A stretch of DNA of 64,000 bases from Pseudomonas sp. St316 (GTDB taxonomy: Bacteria > Pseudomonadota > Gammaproteobacteria > Pseudomonadales > Pseudomonadaceae), in assembly GCF_018325905.1 (NCBI RefSeq), contig NZ_AP021901.1:3410001-3474000 (forward strand), in the 5' to 3' direction. The notes beneath the pieces are model-generated. The model saw only the letters and a program-made list of their open reading frames with translations, did not search any database and was not told the DNA's origin. Shown one piece after another: positions 9,678 to 18,572 of the stretch (position 1 is its first letter; the number at the start of each line of letters is the position of its first letter). The translations under genes and the position numbers were made by a program.

Positions 9678-10133
9678 TTAATTCTGGCGTAACCAGCTCT
9701 GTGAGCGCCCGAGTACAGGAAGACCTATATAACCGCGAACACTCAGTTTTTTTCCATCATCGGACAGATGAACTGTGCTGCTGTAAACCTTGCCATTGTC
9801 CGGATCGAGAATTTGCCCTCCGCTGTATTCGTCGCCGTTCTTGCGTAGCCCGTTCAAAATGGTCAAACCAACCACCGGAGCATCTTTGTCCGAGCCTTCA
9901 CACTTTTCGCACTTCGGATTTTGCTCTTCGTTCGGATTAGGAAATACCTTCTCGATTTTGCCTTTCAATACGCCTTCGGATTCGGTGATTCGAATCAAAG
10001 CCCTTGGCTTACCGCTTGCGTCGTCGATGTTCTGCCACAGACCAACAGGCGAACCGTCATCTGCCCAGAGTGCCGACGACATGAGTGTCACCAGGGTGAA
10101 TCCTAGAATGTTCGTTTGGTTCAAAACACGCAT
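9678..10133 (-). CDS. Exported DUF2147-family protein
   Basis: A 151-residue exported protein. The N-terminus has a signal peptide (about 1-23, cut after ALWA), followed by a DUF2147 domain: PVGLWQNIDDASGKPRALIRI, then KCEKCEGSDKDAPVVGL, then YSGGQILDPDNGKVYSS. The family has a lipocalin-like beta structure of unknown function and often a Cys pair, here CEKC. Earlier in-frame starts at 10166 and 10148 lack a ribosome site. ATG at 10133 has GGAG nine bases upstream and starts the signal peptide. It is 9 bp from the oxidoreductase gene. Confidence 0.75.
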   Translation of the reverse strand: MRVLNQTNILGFTLVTLMSSALWADDGSPVGLWQNIDDASGKPRALIRITESEGVLKGKIEKVFPNPNEEQNPKCEKCEGSDKDAPVVGLTILNGLRKNGDEYSGGQILDPDNGKVYSSTVHLSDDGKKLSVRGYIGLPVLGRSQSWLRQN

Positions 10134-10181
10134 TGGCTGAGTCTCCATGATCGTATGACATTTCAAATGATGGGCTTGTGT

Positions 10182-10568
10182 TTAGGAATCGCTTTTGGAA
10201 AAACGTGACACGTAAATAAACGCGACGCTGAGCAGGACCTCAATGGCAACCGCAGACAGAATTCCAGAGCTCGCATGACCTTTGACAAATTCAAACAGGC
10301 CAAGGACGGCGAGGATCAAGCAGGCCGAAACAAAACCCGTGACCAGGGATGAACGTGTCGAGGAGGGGCCAGCGCGCCTAGCCAAAAAAAACATGACACC
10401 AATACCGGCATATAAAGCGGCTCCCCGACGTCCAACCAACCCGGCGGAACCAGAGAAATCAACGCCCCAGCTAGACAGCAGAAAAGCCGGAGCAAACATC
10501 CAGGTAACTGCCAGACCAAAGAAGAGAAGCGCGGTAAGAAGTGCAAGATTTCTGAAGTTGATCGGCAT
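10182..10568 (-). CDS. Small four-helix membrane protein (DUF4345-like)
   Basis: A 128-residue inner-membrane protein with about four hydrophobic segments. It shows the pattern W-x-x-APA-x-LL-x-x-WG-V, followed by RRGAALYAGIGV. A clear paralogue lies at 46133-46540, with aligned blocks FAPAFLLSSWGV/FAPAALLANWGV and RRGAALYAGIGV/RRAAPLYAGIGV. ATG at 10568 follows AAGGATC; the longer frame lacks homology. It is first in a unit with DUF2147 and an oxidoreductase, and its promoter overlaps the paired TetR operators. The DUF4345 label is by resemblance only; function is unknown. Confidence 0.65.
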   Translation of the reverse strand: MPINFRNLALLTALLFFGLAVTWMFAPAFLLSSWGVDFSGSAGLVGRRGAALYAGIGVMFFLARRAGPSSTRSSLVTGFVSACLILAVLGLFEFVKGHASSGILSAVAIEVLLSVAFIYVSRFSKSDS

Positions 10569-10618
10569 GGAAGATCCTTGGGTCCTGGTTTCATCGAAGA
10601 GAGGGTTAGCAAGCCACC

Positions 10619-10680
10619 TTGCCTGCCACAATAACAGTGTTATATGGCAAACATAACGTCGTTATGGCAGTATTGCAACA
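10619..10680. promoter_or_regulatory. Divergent promoter with paired ATAAC-N3-GTTAT operators
   Basis: Two 13-bp perfect-arm palindromes, ATAACAGTGTTAT (10631-10643) and ATAACGTCGTTAT (10653-10665), lie 22 bp apart centre to centre. On the minus strand TTGCAA (10678-10673), 17 bp, TATGTT (10655-10650) is a plausible promoter for the membrane-protein unit. On the plus strand TTGCCT (10619-10624), 16 bp, TATATG (10641-10646) could serve the TetR gene. Each palindrome overlaps one of these promoters, consistent with autorepression. The same two-site layout recurs at 16670-16704. Confidence 0.75.
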
Positions 10681-11363
10681 TGACTTCTGATAACTCACTC
10701 CCTAATGCCCCTACCCGCCTCGTCGAGGCCACCATCCGTGTGCTTGCGAATTGCGGCCCCTCTGAAGTCAAAGCCCGCTCGGTATCGAACGAAGCCGGCT
10801 TGTCGACCATGGGGGTTTACACCCACTTCGGCGGCGTGCCGGAACTCCTTCAGGCAGTGGCTGACGAGGGCTTCAAGCGCTTGGCTGCAGCCTTCAAGCG
10901 CGTCCCTGCTACGGATGATCCGATAGCCGATTTGTGTGCAATGCTCCTGGCGTGCAGAGATGTCGCACAAGGTAATCCTCATCTGTACGACCTGATGTTC
11001 GGCCTTTCGATCGACGGCAGGTATAGCCCCTCGAGGGGAACCATGACGACAACCGCCCAGAGGCAGTCAGCGGCGTTCACGGCCACCTACGCCCTTGTGA
11101 TCGATGCCTGTGCTCGACTGGTTGAGGCTAAATGCGTCCCTGAAATCGATCCTGCTCTGATCGCTCCACAGCTTTGGAGTGTTGCGCACGGCTTTATCAT
11201 GCTCGAACTGGCCGGCCACTTCGCGAGCACGGCCAATCCTGCTTCAGAAATCCTGGTCGCGACATGCAACAACATTGTGGTTGGTCTCGGGGCGAAGCGT
11301 GAACTAGTTGAAACCTCCACTGCCCGCGTCGTCGCCAGATGGGCCAGCTTGGCAAAAGATTAA
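10680..11363 (+). CDS. TetR-family transcriptional repressor
   Basis: A 227-residue TetR-type regulator. The N-terminal HTH (about 10-55) contains VKARSVSNEAGLSTMGVYTHFGG, and the C-terminal ligand domain resembles the WHG-type group. An in-frame ATG at 10644 would place both palindromes inside the coding region. ATG at 10680 leaves them upstream and begins just before the HTH, so it is preferred. Its likely targets are its own promoter, the divergent membrane-protein unit and, through the identical site pair near 16.7 kb, the acyl-CoA catabolic operon and SDR. The ligand may be an acyl or alcohol intermediate (inference). Confidence 0.8.
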   Translation: MTSDNSLPNAPTRLVEATIRVLANCGPSEVKARSVSNEAGLSTMGVYTHFGGVPELLQAVADEGFKRLAAAFKRVPATDDPIADLCAMLLACRDVAQGNPHLYDLMFGLSIDGRYSPSRGTMTTTAQRQSAAFTATYALVIDACARLVEAKCVPEIDPALIAPQLWSVAHGFIMLELAGHFASTANPASEILVATCNNIVVGLGAKRELVETSTARVVARWASLAKD

Positions 11364-11440
11364 AGGCCTCGCATCCGCTTCCTGATCCAAGGAAGCGGAT
11401 GTAAGAACTGCCCTCGGTGAAACCGGGTTGGAATCAACAC

Positions 11441-13099
11441 CTATGCCACACTCGGATGACTCTCTGAGTTCGGCGTCATCGCTTCAATGGGTTGATCAAT
11501 ACCGCTATCAGTGCCAAACGCTTGTGGAATCTGTGCCATCGCGTACTCAGCGAGTGCCGTGATGGTCAGCGCAGGATTGACTCCAGGGTTCGCCGGCATC
11601 GCGGCACCGTCACATACCAACATGTTCTGATATCCAAACACCTGTAGATTCGTGTCAATCACGCCGCGTCCAGCATCGGCACCGATGACGGCGCCACCCA
11701 ATACATGGGCGGTTGTCGGAATGTTGAACAGCGCCTCCAGTACATTGCTTTGGGCAATGCCACCCGTATACCTGGCTAGCCATTGAGCCGCCCGGTTACC
11801 CATTTCGATGTAGGTTGGGCTTGGCTTGTCGCGATTCTGCTCGGTGACGAGCCGATACCCCCGCCCCAGCCGACGTTTCCTCGGACGCAATGCAATTGCG
11901 TTGTCTAATGTCTGCATCACCAGCAGCATCACCATGTGTCGACTCCACCCAAAGGGCCACAGAGACTTGAGCCATTGCACCGGGTGTCGCACAACATTTC
12001 CCATCCACTTCAAGGGCCGAGTCACGCGGTTGCCATTACCGACCAACAGTGTGCAGAGCAAACTCAGGAAATCTGCGTTGCGACCATAGGTGAGAAACTC
12101 GATGTGGGTGTCCTGGTCAACGTAGACACTGCTGCTGGCGGTGACATCGTTCCAGGTTTTTCGGTCTTGGGGGAGGCGCACATTCAGTACGGATTCACTG
12201 TTGGTACGCACCAACTCACCAAGGCGATCACTGACCCGCGGCAACGAGCCTCCATACTTGCAGTTGGCTAACAACTCATTGGTACCCAGAGAACCACCAG
12301 CGAAAACCACCCCACGCGCGGTATAGGTCCGGCGACCACGTGCGGACCAGGCACCGGGACGCTGGGTGACCACCTGATAGCCGTCACTGCCATCGGCCGC
12401 CCCGAGTGGGATCACATCAATCACCTCGTGCTCTGCCAATATCTCCACGCCGCGCTTTTGCGCAAACCACAGATAGTTTTTCACGAGGGAGTTAACGGCA
12501 CCGACACGGCAACCCACCATACAGGCGCCACATCGTATACACCCCGTACGATCAGGCCCATACCCCCCAAAATAGGGATCCTTGACAGTCTTACCCGGCT
12601 CGCCAAAGAACACCCCGACAGAGGCCCGAGTGAATGAATCTTCGGTTCCAAAATGTTGCGCCATTTCTCGAGCCAGCTGTTGATTGGTCGAGTCGAACGG
12701 CACCGTTTTCACGCCAAGCATGTGCTCGGCCATATCATAGTGAGGCCGCAACAACGTTTCCCAGTGCCCCAGCCCGCGCCATTGCACGTTCTCGAAGAAT
12801 GCAGGTTTGGCTCGGTATAACACACCTCCATACACCGTACTGCCTCCCCCTACTCCCGCTTGGCTGGGAAAAAAGACGTGGCGAAATAAAGACATGCGCA
12901 TGATGCCTTTCAAACCCAGCACGGGCGCCCACAGGTACTTGCTGAACTGCCACGCAGAGTGGGGAAGATCCCCATCGCGATAGTGTCGGCCTCGTTCAAG
13001 CACCCCAACGCGATAGCCTTTTTCCGCGAGCCGCAGCGCCGAAACGCTACCGCCAAATCCAGAACCAATTACCAACCAGTCGAAGTCAGTGCTTTTCAT
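11441..13099 (-). CDS. GMC-family FAD oxidoreductase with CxxCxxCxxxC motif
   Basis: A 552-residue GMC-type flavoenzyme resembling the cholesterol-oxidase/alcohol-dehydrogenase branch. The FAD dinucleotide motif GSGFGG is at residues 12-17, with ERGRHY after it. The C-terminal FAD region includes HVLGGAVIGAD and NPALTITALAEYAM. Residues 187-197 carry four cysteines spaced CxxCxxCxxxC, as in ferredoxin-type 4Fe-4S sites. It would oxidise an alcohol or steroid/terpenoid-like substrate. It is the last gene of the hydratase-hydrolase-ligase-GMC operon, 53 bp after the ligase; AAGGGAA precedes the ATG. Confidence 0.8.
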   Translation of the reverse strand: MKSTDFDWLVIGSGFGGSVSALRLAEKGYRVGVLERGRHYRDGDLPHSAWQFSKYLWAPVLGLKGIMRMSLFRHVFFPSQAGVGGGSTVYGGVLYRAKPAFFENVQWRGLGHWETLLRPHYDMAEHMLGVKTVPFDSTNQQLAREMAQHFGTEDSFTRASVGVFFGEPGKTVKDPYFGGYGPDRTGCIRCGACMVGCRVGAVNSLVKNYLWFAQKRGVEILAEHEVIDVIPLGAADGSDGYQVVTQRPGAWSARGRRTYTARGVVFAGGSLGTNELLANCKYGGSLPRVSDRLGELVRTNSESVLNVRLPQDRKTWNDVTASSSVYVDQDTHIEFLTYGRNADFLSLLCTLLVGNGNRVTRPLKWMGNVVRHPVQWLKSLWPFGWSRHMVMLLVMQTLDNAIALRPRKRRLGRGYRLVTEQNRDKPSPTYIEMGNRAAQWLARYTGGIAQSNVLEALFNIPTTAHVLGGAVIGADAGRGVIDTNLQVFGYQNMLVCDGAAMPANPGVNPALTITALAEYAMAQIPQAFGTDSGIDQPIEAMTPNSESHPSVA

Positions 13100-13152
13100 C
13101 GTTCATTCCCTTCTAAATGCAGGTTGCTTGCAATCTGAGATTCAGTAAGGGA

Positions 13153-14622
13153 TCACCTGGCGACTGGCTCGAAGTCGGGCAACATCTTGCCCAGCTTCAG
13201 CTTGTCGACCTTGCCCATGGCGTTCTTGGGCAGGTTGTCGACGACAATGATTCTGGAAGGTCTTTTATAACGCGTCAGGCGATCGGCGCAGTGCTCACTC
13301 AACGCCTCTTGAGTACCGGTGTATCCCGAACGAAAGGCGACATAGGCAATGACAATTTCGCCGAAGGTCTCGTGGGGAGCACCGATCACTGCTGCTTCGA
13401 GCACACCTGTAAACTCGAACAACACGTCTTCGATCTCTTTCGGATAGATATTCTCGCCACCGCGAATGATCATCTCTTTAAGACGACCTACAATCGACAG
13501 ATAGCCGTCCTCGTCTATCCGTCCGATGTCGCCGGTGCGCAGCCAACTGTCAACGATAGTCTTCGCTGTTTCTTCGGGTTTCCCCAAGTAACCGCGCATC
13601 ACATTCGGGCCTTGTACCAGTACTTCGCCAACGGCCCCTTGTGGCAAGTGCCGGCCGCTCGAATCGGCGATTGCGACTCGCTGACCGATAAAAGGCAAAC
13701 CGACCGTACCGGCCTTGCGCAGACCGTCTACGGGGTTGATGGTCGAAGCGCATGTACCCTCCGAAAGCCCGTACCCCTCAAGCAGCGGGAAACCGAAGCG
13801 GTCTTCAAATTTCTTAAGCAGCTCCGCCGAAGCAGGCGCCGCACCACAGATGCCATACCGAAGGCTGGAGGTATCAGGTTTGACCTCATCGGATAACGCG
13901 TTAAGCATTGCGTAGATGGTGGGTACTGCCGAAATGTACGAGGGGCGAACTAATTCGACATCTTCAAAAAAAGTGTCAATGTTAAAACGTTTGCGGATCG
14001 TGACCCGACCACCACCCAACAACGGGACGAGGGTGCTCACCACAATGCCATTTACGTGAAAGAGCGGCAGTATCAACAAGCAGTGGTCGGTGGCGGTAAC
14101 CTTGAGCGAATCCCGCCCCATTTCCGACATGGCCATGATATTGGCGTGATCAAGCATCACACCCTTTGGCAACCCGGTCGTGCCACTGGTGTAGATCAAC
14201 AGCGCCAATGCGCCAAGTTCCTCAACGGGTAAGCCTTCGTAGGACGGCCCCATTTCCAAAGCTGCGACAGGCAGAGACGGCAGATTTTGGACTATGCCTT
14301 CTCCGCTGGCGTTAATGAGCAGCTTCGCCCTCGAATCAACCAATTGATGGGTTGCTTCCTTGCTGGTATGCCCAGGATTAATAGGCGTGACCGCAGCCCC
14401 CAGGCGCCAGGCGGCGAACATCGCCACCACAAACTCCACTTGGTTGGGCAACATGATCGCTACAACATCGCCTATGCCCACCCCTCTATCCGCAAGGACT
14501 CCCGCTGCCGCGAGAACTCTGGAGTGGAACTGCCGGTTAGTCAGGTTGCTGCTGTCGTCAGCAATGCACAGACCGTCCGGATCTGTCAGCGCTCGCAAAT
14601 CTGAAAGTTTGGAAAAGCACAT
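13153..14622 (-). CDS. Acyl-CoA ligase (AMP-binding, class I adenylate-forming)
   Basis: A 489-residue adenylate-forming enzyme. The phosphate-binding loop YTSGTTGLPKG is at 144-154, YGLSEG is near 296, the hinge region contains RTGDIGRIDEDGYL and RLKEMIIRGGENIYPKEIE, and the C-terminal catalytic Lys lies in LPKNAMGKV. It would activate a carboxylic acid to its CoA thioester using ATP. It is somewhat shorter than long-chain ligases (about 550), closer to 4-coumarate/medium-chain types. It sits third in a four-gene operon with a hydratase, a hydrolase and a GMC oxidase, fitting an oxidise-activate-degrade pathway. Confidence 0.85.
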   Translation of the reverse strand: MCFSKLSDLRALTDPDGLCIADDSSNLTNRQFHSRVLAAAGVLADRGVGIGDVVAIMLPNQVEFVVAMFAAWRLGAAVTPINPGHTSKEATHQLVDSRAKLLINASGEGIVQNLPSLPVAALEMGPSYEGLPVEELGALALLIYTSGTTGLPKGVMLDHANIMAMSEMGRDSLKVTATDHCLLILPLFHVNGIVVSTLVPLLGGGRVTIRKRFNIDTFFEDVELVRPSYISAVPTIYAMLNALSDEVKPDTSSLRYGICGAAPASAELLKKFEDRFGFPLLEGYGLSEGTCASTINPVDGLRKAGTVGLPFIGQRVAIADSSGRHLPQGAVGEVLVQGPNVMRGYLGKPEETAKTIVDSWLRTGDIGRIDEDGYLSIVGRLKEMIIRGGENIYPKEIEDVLFEFTGVLEAAVIGAPHETFGEIVIAYVAFRSGYTGTQEALSEHCADRLTRYKRPSRIIVVDNLPKNAMGKVDKLKLGKMLPDFEPVAR

Positions 14623-14670
14623 TATTGTTGTTCTCTCTTGAAAGTGACGGAAACGCTTGAATCAATTGGC

Positions 14671-15588
14671 TTAAGAGCCAAGTAGATGTTTCGTCAGAAA
14701 TTCAGTCTGATCCTTCACCAGTTCTTCGAACGCGTCCCCCATGTAGAACTCGAAATGCCCTGCGGCATAAAGTCTGGTTTCTCCATGCGGTGCTTTGCGC
14801 ACCAAGGCGATCGTCTGTTCCGGTGGTGTGACGGTGTCAGTGGTGCTGACGCAAAACAGGATGGGGAGCTTCACCTTGGAGGCGAAGCGACCGGGTCGAT
14901 AAGCCATGATTTCCGGAAGCACCCGTGCGGCGACGTGATTGACGAACACCATCCCCTTCGGCACCAAAGCCAGATACCCCTGCAAGGCATCATGCGCATT
15001 CATCAAGGCTGGCTCACCGGGAGCGGCGGCGATGGGCACCATCACGGGCGGGCGACCCAGCAGTTTGGCTGCAAAATCGCGCAGGAGCACTGGCGTTACC
15101 TGCAGCGACCCCTTCACCCCCAGTGCGGCAGCGGAGGCCAGGCCATCGGTAAAAGGACACTGACTGATGGCGGCCAGTAACTCTGGATGCCGGCTGGCCA
15201 CGGTAATCGCATGCCCTCCCCCAAACGAACTTCCCCATACTGCAACTCGGCGTCCATCGAGATCCGGACATCCCTTGACGAAGTTCAGCGCCGCATCCCA
15301 ATCAGCAAGTTGCCGCTTTACCGACATCAACTGTCTGGGATGGCCGCCGCTGTCACCAAAATAGCGGTAGGTAAACGCTAAAGTAGCGATTCCCGCGGCT
15401 GCAAAACGCTCGGAAAAGGCATCGAGGCGCATCTCGCGAACCGCACCCAGTCCATGACCAAGCACTACAACGGGCGGCTTCTCAATGCCAACCGGTGTGT
15501 ACAGCCAGGCCGAGCAGTAGGCTTCTCCCGAGTCAAAGCGAACGTCCCGCCGAGTAACCTGGTAAGGAGGCTGTGACATCTGATTCAT
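14671..15588 (-). CDS. Alpha/beta hydrolase (dienelactone-hydrolase-like)
   Basis: A 305-residue serine hydrolase. The elbow GSSFGG places the nucleophile at Ser121, an oxyanion segment LGHGLGAVREMR is near 43-54, and the C-terminal His is in YAAGHFEFYMG. It resembles dienelactone-hydrolase/X-Pro-peptidase-like hydrolases. The start is taken at 15588: its ATG overlaps the stop of the upstream hydratase gene (ATGA) and has GGAGG nine bases before it. In-frame ATGs at 15597 and 15579 are alternatives. It could open a lactone or cleave an ester or CoA thioester in the pathway. Confidence 0.75.
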   Translation of the reverse strand: MNQMSQPPYQVTRRDVRFDSGEAYCSAWLYTPVGIEKPPVVVLGHGLGAVREMRLDAFSERFAAAGIATLAFTYRYFGDSGGHPRQLMSVKRQLADWDAALNFVKGCPDLDGRRVAVWGSSFGGGHAITVASRHPELLAAISQCPFTDGLASAAALGVKGSLQVTPVLLRDFAAKLLGRPPVMVPIAAAPGEPALMNAHDALQGYLALVPKGMVFVNHVAARVLPEIMAYRPGRFASKVKLPILFCVSTTDTVTPPEQTIALVRKAPHGETRLYAAGHFEFYMGDAFEELVKDQTEFLTKHLLGS

Positions 15589-16559
15589 TTCCCCCATCCT
15601 CCATCCAGGATTGGGAGGGAGCCCTGCTCTAAGGTTTGCTCGAGAATGGTCGGGTTGTAGAACGGCACGCCGCCGTCGTGATCGGTACGTTCAAGGTATT
15701 CGACCATCAGAGCCTGTGCAGTCTCGGTCGGCGAGATCTTGATGAACTCGGTGCGCTCCATGTGCAACCCCTCATCGAGGGTGGCGGACGCACCGAAGTA
15801 CACAGCCCGCTTGATTGCCTCGATGGCTCCCCTTGGCCGGGAACCTAGATACCGGGCGCGCTCAATCGCTCGCTCAAGCAATGCATCCGGCGCGACGACT
15901 TCGTCTACGTAACCTATTTCGAGGGCTTTATGCGCAGAGACCGGCCGACCTTCCAACATAAGCATCAGTGCCTGATGGTTGCCGACCAGCCTAGGCAACC
16001 GTTGAGTGCCGCCACCGCCAGGCAAAATTCCAAGAAGTACTTCCGGCTGTCCGATGAAGAACTCACCATCCGCCATCAGGCGAGTATCACAGGCCAGCGC
16101 GAGTTCGCTGCCAAGGCCCAGCGCAGAGCCATTCAGCGCGGCAACGAAAATGACACCACTGCGGTTCATCCGTAAAAAGGTGTCATGCAGCTTGTCGAGT
16201 TGCATCCCGCCATCCAATGGTGTGATAGACGCGGCTGCCGCCAAAGGCGCAACACTGCGCACAGCCTTCGCCGTCCGCGCTATCGCCGATGCCGCAGAAC
16301 GTCCAACCGAGGGAATACTCTTGCCCCCCTCTTGCAACCAACGGACGTCCGCATGACCGATGAAACGCTCTGGGTGAGTTCCAATGAGCACTACCGCTTT
16401 GATTGCGGCGTCGGACTCTACTTTATCCAAAAGAGCTGAAAGCTCATTGGCCATCTCCAATCCCATCAAGCCATGCGGCCCCCCATCCAGCCGTGCAATC
16501 AGAACAGAGCCACGGGGCTCCACCTCAACTCGCTCAGGCGGCGTATGCATTTTCGTCAT
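15585..16559 (-). CDS. Enoyl-CoA hydratase/isomerase family protein
   Basis: A 324-residue crotonase-fold protein. The oxyanion-hole region reads VAALNGSALGLGSELALACD, and the active-site region FIGQPEVLLGILPGGGGTQRL follows. It is longer than a plain hydratase (about 260) because of an insertion near residues 75-125. It probably hydrates or isomerises an enoyl-CoA. ATG at 16559 follows GAGGG; the frame continues upstream without homology. It is first in the four-gene operon and its promoter region carries the paired ATAAC-N3-GTTAT sites. Confidence 0.8.
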   Translation of the reverse strand: MTKMHTPPERVEVEPRGSVLIARLDGGPHGLMGLEMANELSALLDKVESDAAIKAVVLIGTHPERFIGHADVRWLQEGGKSIPSVGRSAASAIARTAKAVRSVAPLAAAASITPLDGGMQLDKLHDTFLRMNRSGVIFVAALNGSALGLGSELALACDTRLMADGEFFIGQPEVLLGILPGGGGTQRLPRLVGNHQALMLMLEGRPVSAHKALEIGYVDEVVAPDALLERAIERARYLGSRPRGAIEAIKRAVYFGASATLDEGLHMERTEFIKISPTETAQALMVEYLERTDHDGGVPFYNPTILEQTLEQGSLPILDGGWGK

Positions 16560-16669
16560 TTCTTGGACCCTCTGGTTATCAGCGCGCCAAGCAGGGCCGC
16601 GCTCCTTTTTTGTAATACCCAGCGTTAAACAGCTGTCGATCCTGCTCAGGGTGTTAAGCCCCGGTAGCA

Positions 16670-16717
16670 ATAACGCTGTTATTTGCGGAACATAACACTG
16701 TTATAGTATGGTCGCAA
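16670..16717. promoter_or_regulatory. Second paired ATAAC-N3-GTTAT operator in divergent promoter
   Basis: Palindromes ATAACGCTGTTAT (16670-16682) and ATAACACTGTTAT (16692-16704) are 22 bp apart centre to centre, the same spacing as at 10631-10665. The minus-strand promoter reads TTGCGA (16717-16712), 17 bp, TATGTT (16694-16689), nearly identical to the one upstream of the membrane-protein unit. The region separates the hydratase operon from the SDR gene. A common repressor is strongly implied; the TetR protein encoded at 10680 is the obvious candidate. Confidence 0.75.
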
Positions 16718-16826
16718 TACAGCACCTCCTTGCAGGTGCTTGTGCTCATGCAGCCGTCATTTGTCGGCATCGAGCACGGACTCAAGCTTAGGCAAACCCA
16801 CGAGATGGATTGAGGAAAACAATAAG

Positions 16827-17675
16827 ATGAAACCGCAGATCACCGTCGTGCAGAGTACTCAAGCACTCAAAAATCCATCCGAGTCACCTCTGCCAGCTTG
16901 GAGGCCGGCAATCTTCATCACGGGCGCTGCGTCAGGAATCGGTCGTGCTTGTGCCGAGTTATTTGCACGCAATGGATGGTTTGTGGGCCTGTACGATGTC
17001 GACTCCGAGGGTGCCGCGGCGGTCGCCGCCACTTTGGGTGAGGGCAACGCCATCTCCGGTGCTCTCGACGTCAGCGATCCCACCGCGTGGAAGCAAGCGC
17101 TTGCAGATTTCTGGACGCAAAGCGGCCAGCGGCTCGACGTACTGCTTAACAACGCCGGGATTCTCACCTCAGGGCAGTTTCAAGCCGTTCCGTTGCCAAG
17201 GCACCACGCAATGCTCGACGTGAACGTTCGGGGAATGATCACTGGCTGTCACAGCGCCTTCCCATACCTGCAGGGGACGCCCTCTTCTCATGTCATAAAT
17301 ATGGCCTCGGCCACGGCGATCTATGGCCAGCCCGAACTTGCAACCTACTCGGCAAGTAAATTTGCCGTACGCGGCTTCACCGAGGGGCTCGACCTTGAAT
17401 GGAGCAAGTTCGGTATCCGCGTGAGCGATATCTGGCCGAGCTTCGTAAAGACCGCAATGGCTCACGATTACGGCCGCATTCCAAGTGCGAAATTTCTTGG
17501 CATTAGACTCACGCCAGCCGACGTCGCATCGACTGTCTGGGTGTGCGCGACCGACAAGCAACGCATGCGCAAGACTCACTGGACGGTCGGCCTACAGGCC
17601 TGGCTATTGTCGCTCGCCACTCGTCTGGCTCCGTCTGCGCTGACCCGGCTCATCGTGCAGCGCATTGCGCGATGA
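16827..17675 (+). CDS. Short-chain dehydrogenase/reductase
   Basis: A 282-residue SDR. The cofactor motif TGAASGIGRA lies near residue 30, the structural NNAG motif is in LLNNAGIL, and the catalytic YSASK is near 175. GAGGA at 16812-16816 precedes ATG 16827. It is alone after the divergent operator region and is probably co-regulated with the hydratase operon, supplying an alcohol/ketone redox step. The C-terminus carries a hydrophobic stretch (WLLSLATRLAPSALT), which may associate with the membrane. Confidence 0.8.
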   Translation: MKPQITVVQSTQALKNPSESPLPAWRPAIFITGAASGIGRACAELFARNGWFVGLYDVDSEGAAAVAATLGEGNAISGALDVSDPTAWKQALADFWTQSGQRLDVLLNNAGILTSGQFQAVPLPRHHAMLDVNVRGMITGCHSAFPYLQGTPSSHVINMASATAIYGQPELATYSASKFAVRGFTEGLDLEWSKFGIRVSDIWPSFVKTAMAHDYGRIPSAKFLGIRLTPADVASTVWVCATDKQRMRKTHWTVGLQAWLLSLATRLAPSALTRLIVQRIAR

Positions 17676-17786
17676 GCCACAGCGTTACTGGATAAAAGAG
17701 CTACTGGCCTCAAAGAGAAGGCTTGGATCAGCATCGCCTTGTTCTGGATGACAAAACGTTTCGCCCAGTGCTGGAGTACCTGACAA

Positions 17787-18464
17787 ATGAGAGGTTTCAA
17801 CTGGATCGATGAACTGAGCCCCCCAGTACGGGAAGCTGTTCTACGATGCGCCCACCCCAGGACCGTTGCGGATTCGAAAATCCTTTACCAGAACGGCGAT
17901 CGGGTGACGGAGATCTTCCAGATCATTTCCGGCGCCATTCGAAAATGCATCCTCACCGAGGATGGTCAGGAGATTCTGCTTTACGTTTATGGACCTGGCG
18001 ACATCGTTGCCGATTCTCCTGTGGCCAGTGATGAGTCCTCCCCCGTCACCCTGATCACGCGCGGTGAAACCCGATTAAGGGTTTGGAAGGCAGGTGACTT
18101 GAAACTGCTGCGAGATCAACACCGTGAAGTGGACATGGCGCTCGCCTGCCAGATCAACCGACGCTTACGTGAAGCACTGCAGTTGATCGAAGAGCTGTTG
18201 ACCTTACCGGTCGCCGCCAGGATCGCGTCCCGGTTCGCTCAGCTCAGTGACTTGCGCAAGCCTTCTGATCGGGGGATCGACCTGATGCTCTCTCAGGTGG
18301 ATATTGGTCTGATGGTTGGGAGCACGCGGCAAAGCGTCAGTCGAGTGGTCAACGAATTGAGAGCGCTTGGGCTGATAGAACCGCTCTACGGCAAGATCAT
18401 TATCAAGGATCGGTCAGGCCTGAACCGTTATGTTCGGGAACATCATCGATCGAGCGAAAAATAG
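17787..18464 (+). CDS. Crp/Fnr-family transcriptional regulator
   Basis: A 225-residue regulator with an N-terminal cyclic-nucleotide-binding-like beta-roll (about 25-140) and a C-terminal Crp-type HTH (about 150-215; DIGLMVGSTRQSVSRVVNEL). Fnr-type iron-sulphur cysteines are not evident at the N-terminus, so oxygen sensing by a cluster is unlikely. GGAG lies about ten bases before the ATG. It sits between the SDR and the FadL-like porin, 111 bp after the SDR. Confidence 0.85.
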   Translation: MRGFNWIDELSPPVREAVLRCAHPRTVADSKILYQNGDRVTEIFQIISGAIRKCILTEDGQEILLYVYGPGDIVADSPVASDESSPVTLITRGETRLRVWKAGDLKLLRDQHREVDMALACQINRRLREALQLIEELLTLPVAARIASRFAQLSDLRKPSDRGIDLMLSQVDIGLMVGSTRQSVSRVVNELRALGLIEPLYGKIIIKDRSGLNRYVREHHRSSEK

Positions 18465-18572
18465 CGTCGACAATGTAATGTGGACGACGTTTCCCTCCCC
18501 TCACAGAACCTAACATCGACTCCGAAAGCGCCAATGTCATAAAAATAATCCAGGCGCTATTGGAGATCGTTT

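Noticed and set aside
10644..10679. Upstream start for the TetR gene at 10644
   Set aside because: It would put both operator palindromes' right-hand parts into the coding sequence; ATG 10680 fits the family start better.
11441..16559. Identity with the lao long-chain-alcohol operon
   Set aside because: Only the GMC enzyme and a TetR gene are shared in type; the aldehyde dehydrogenase is missing and a CoA ligase, hydrolase and hydratase are present.
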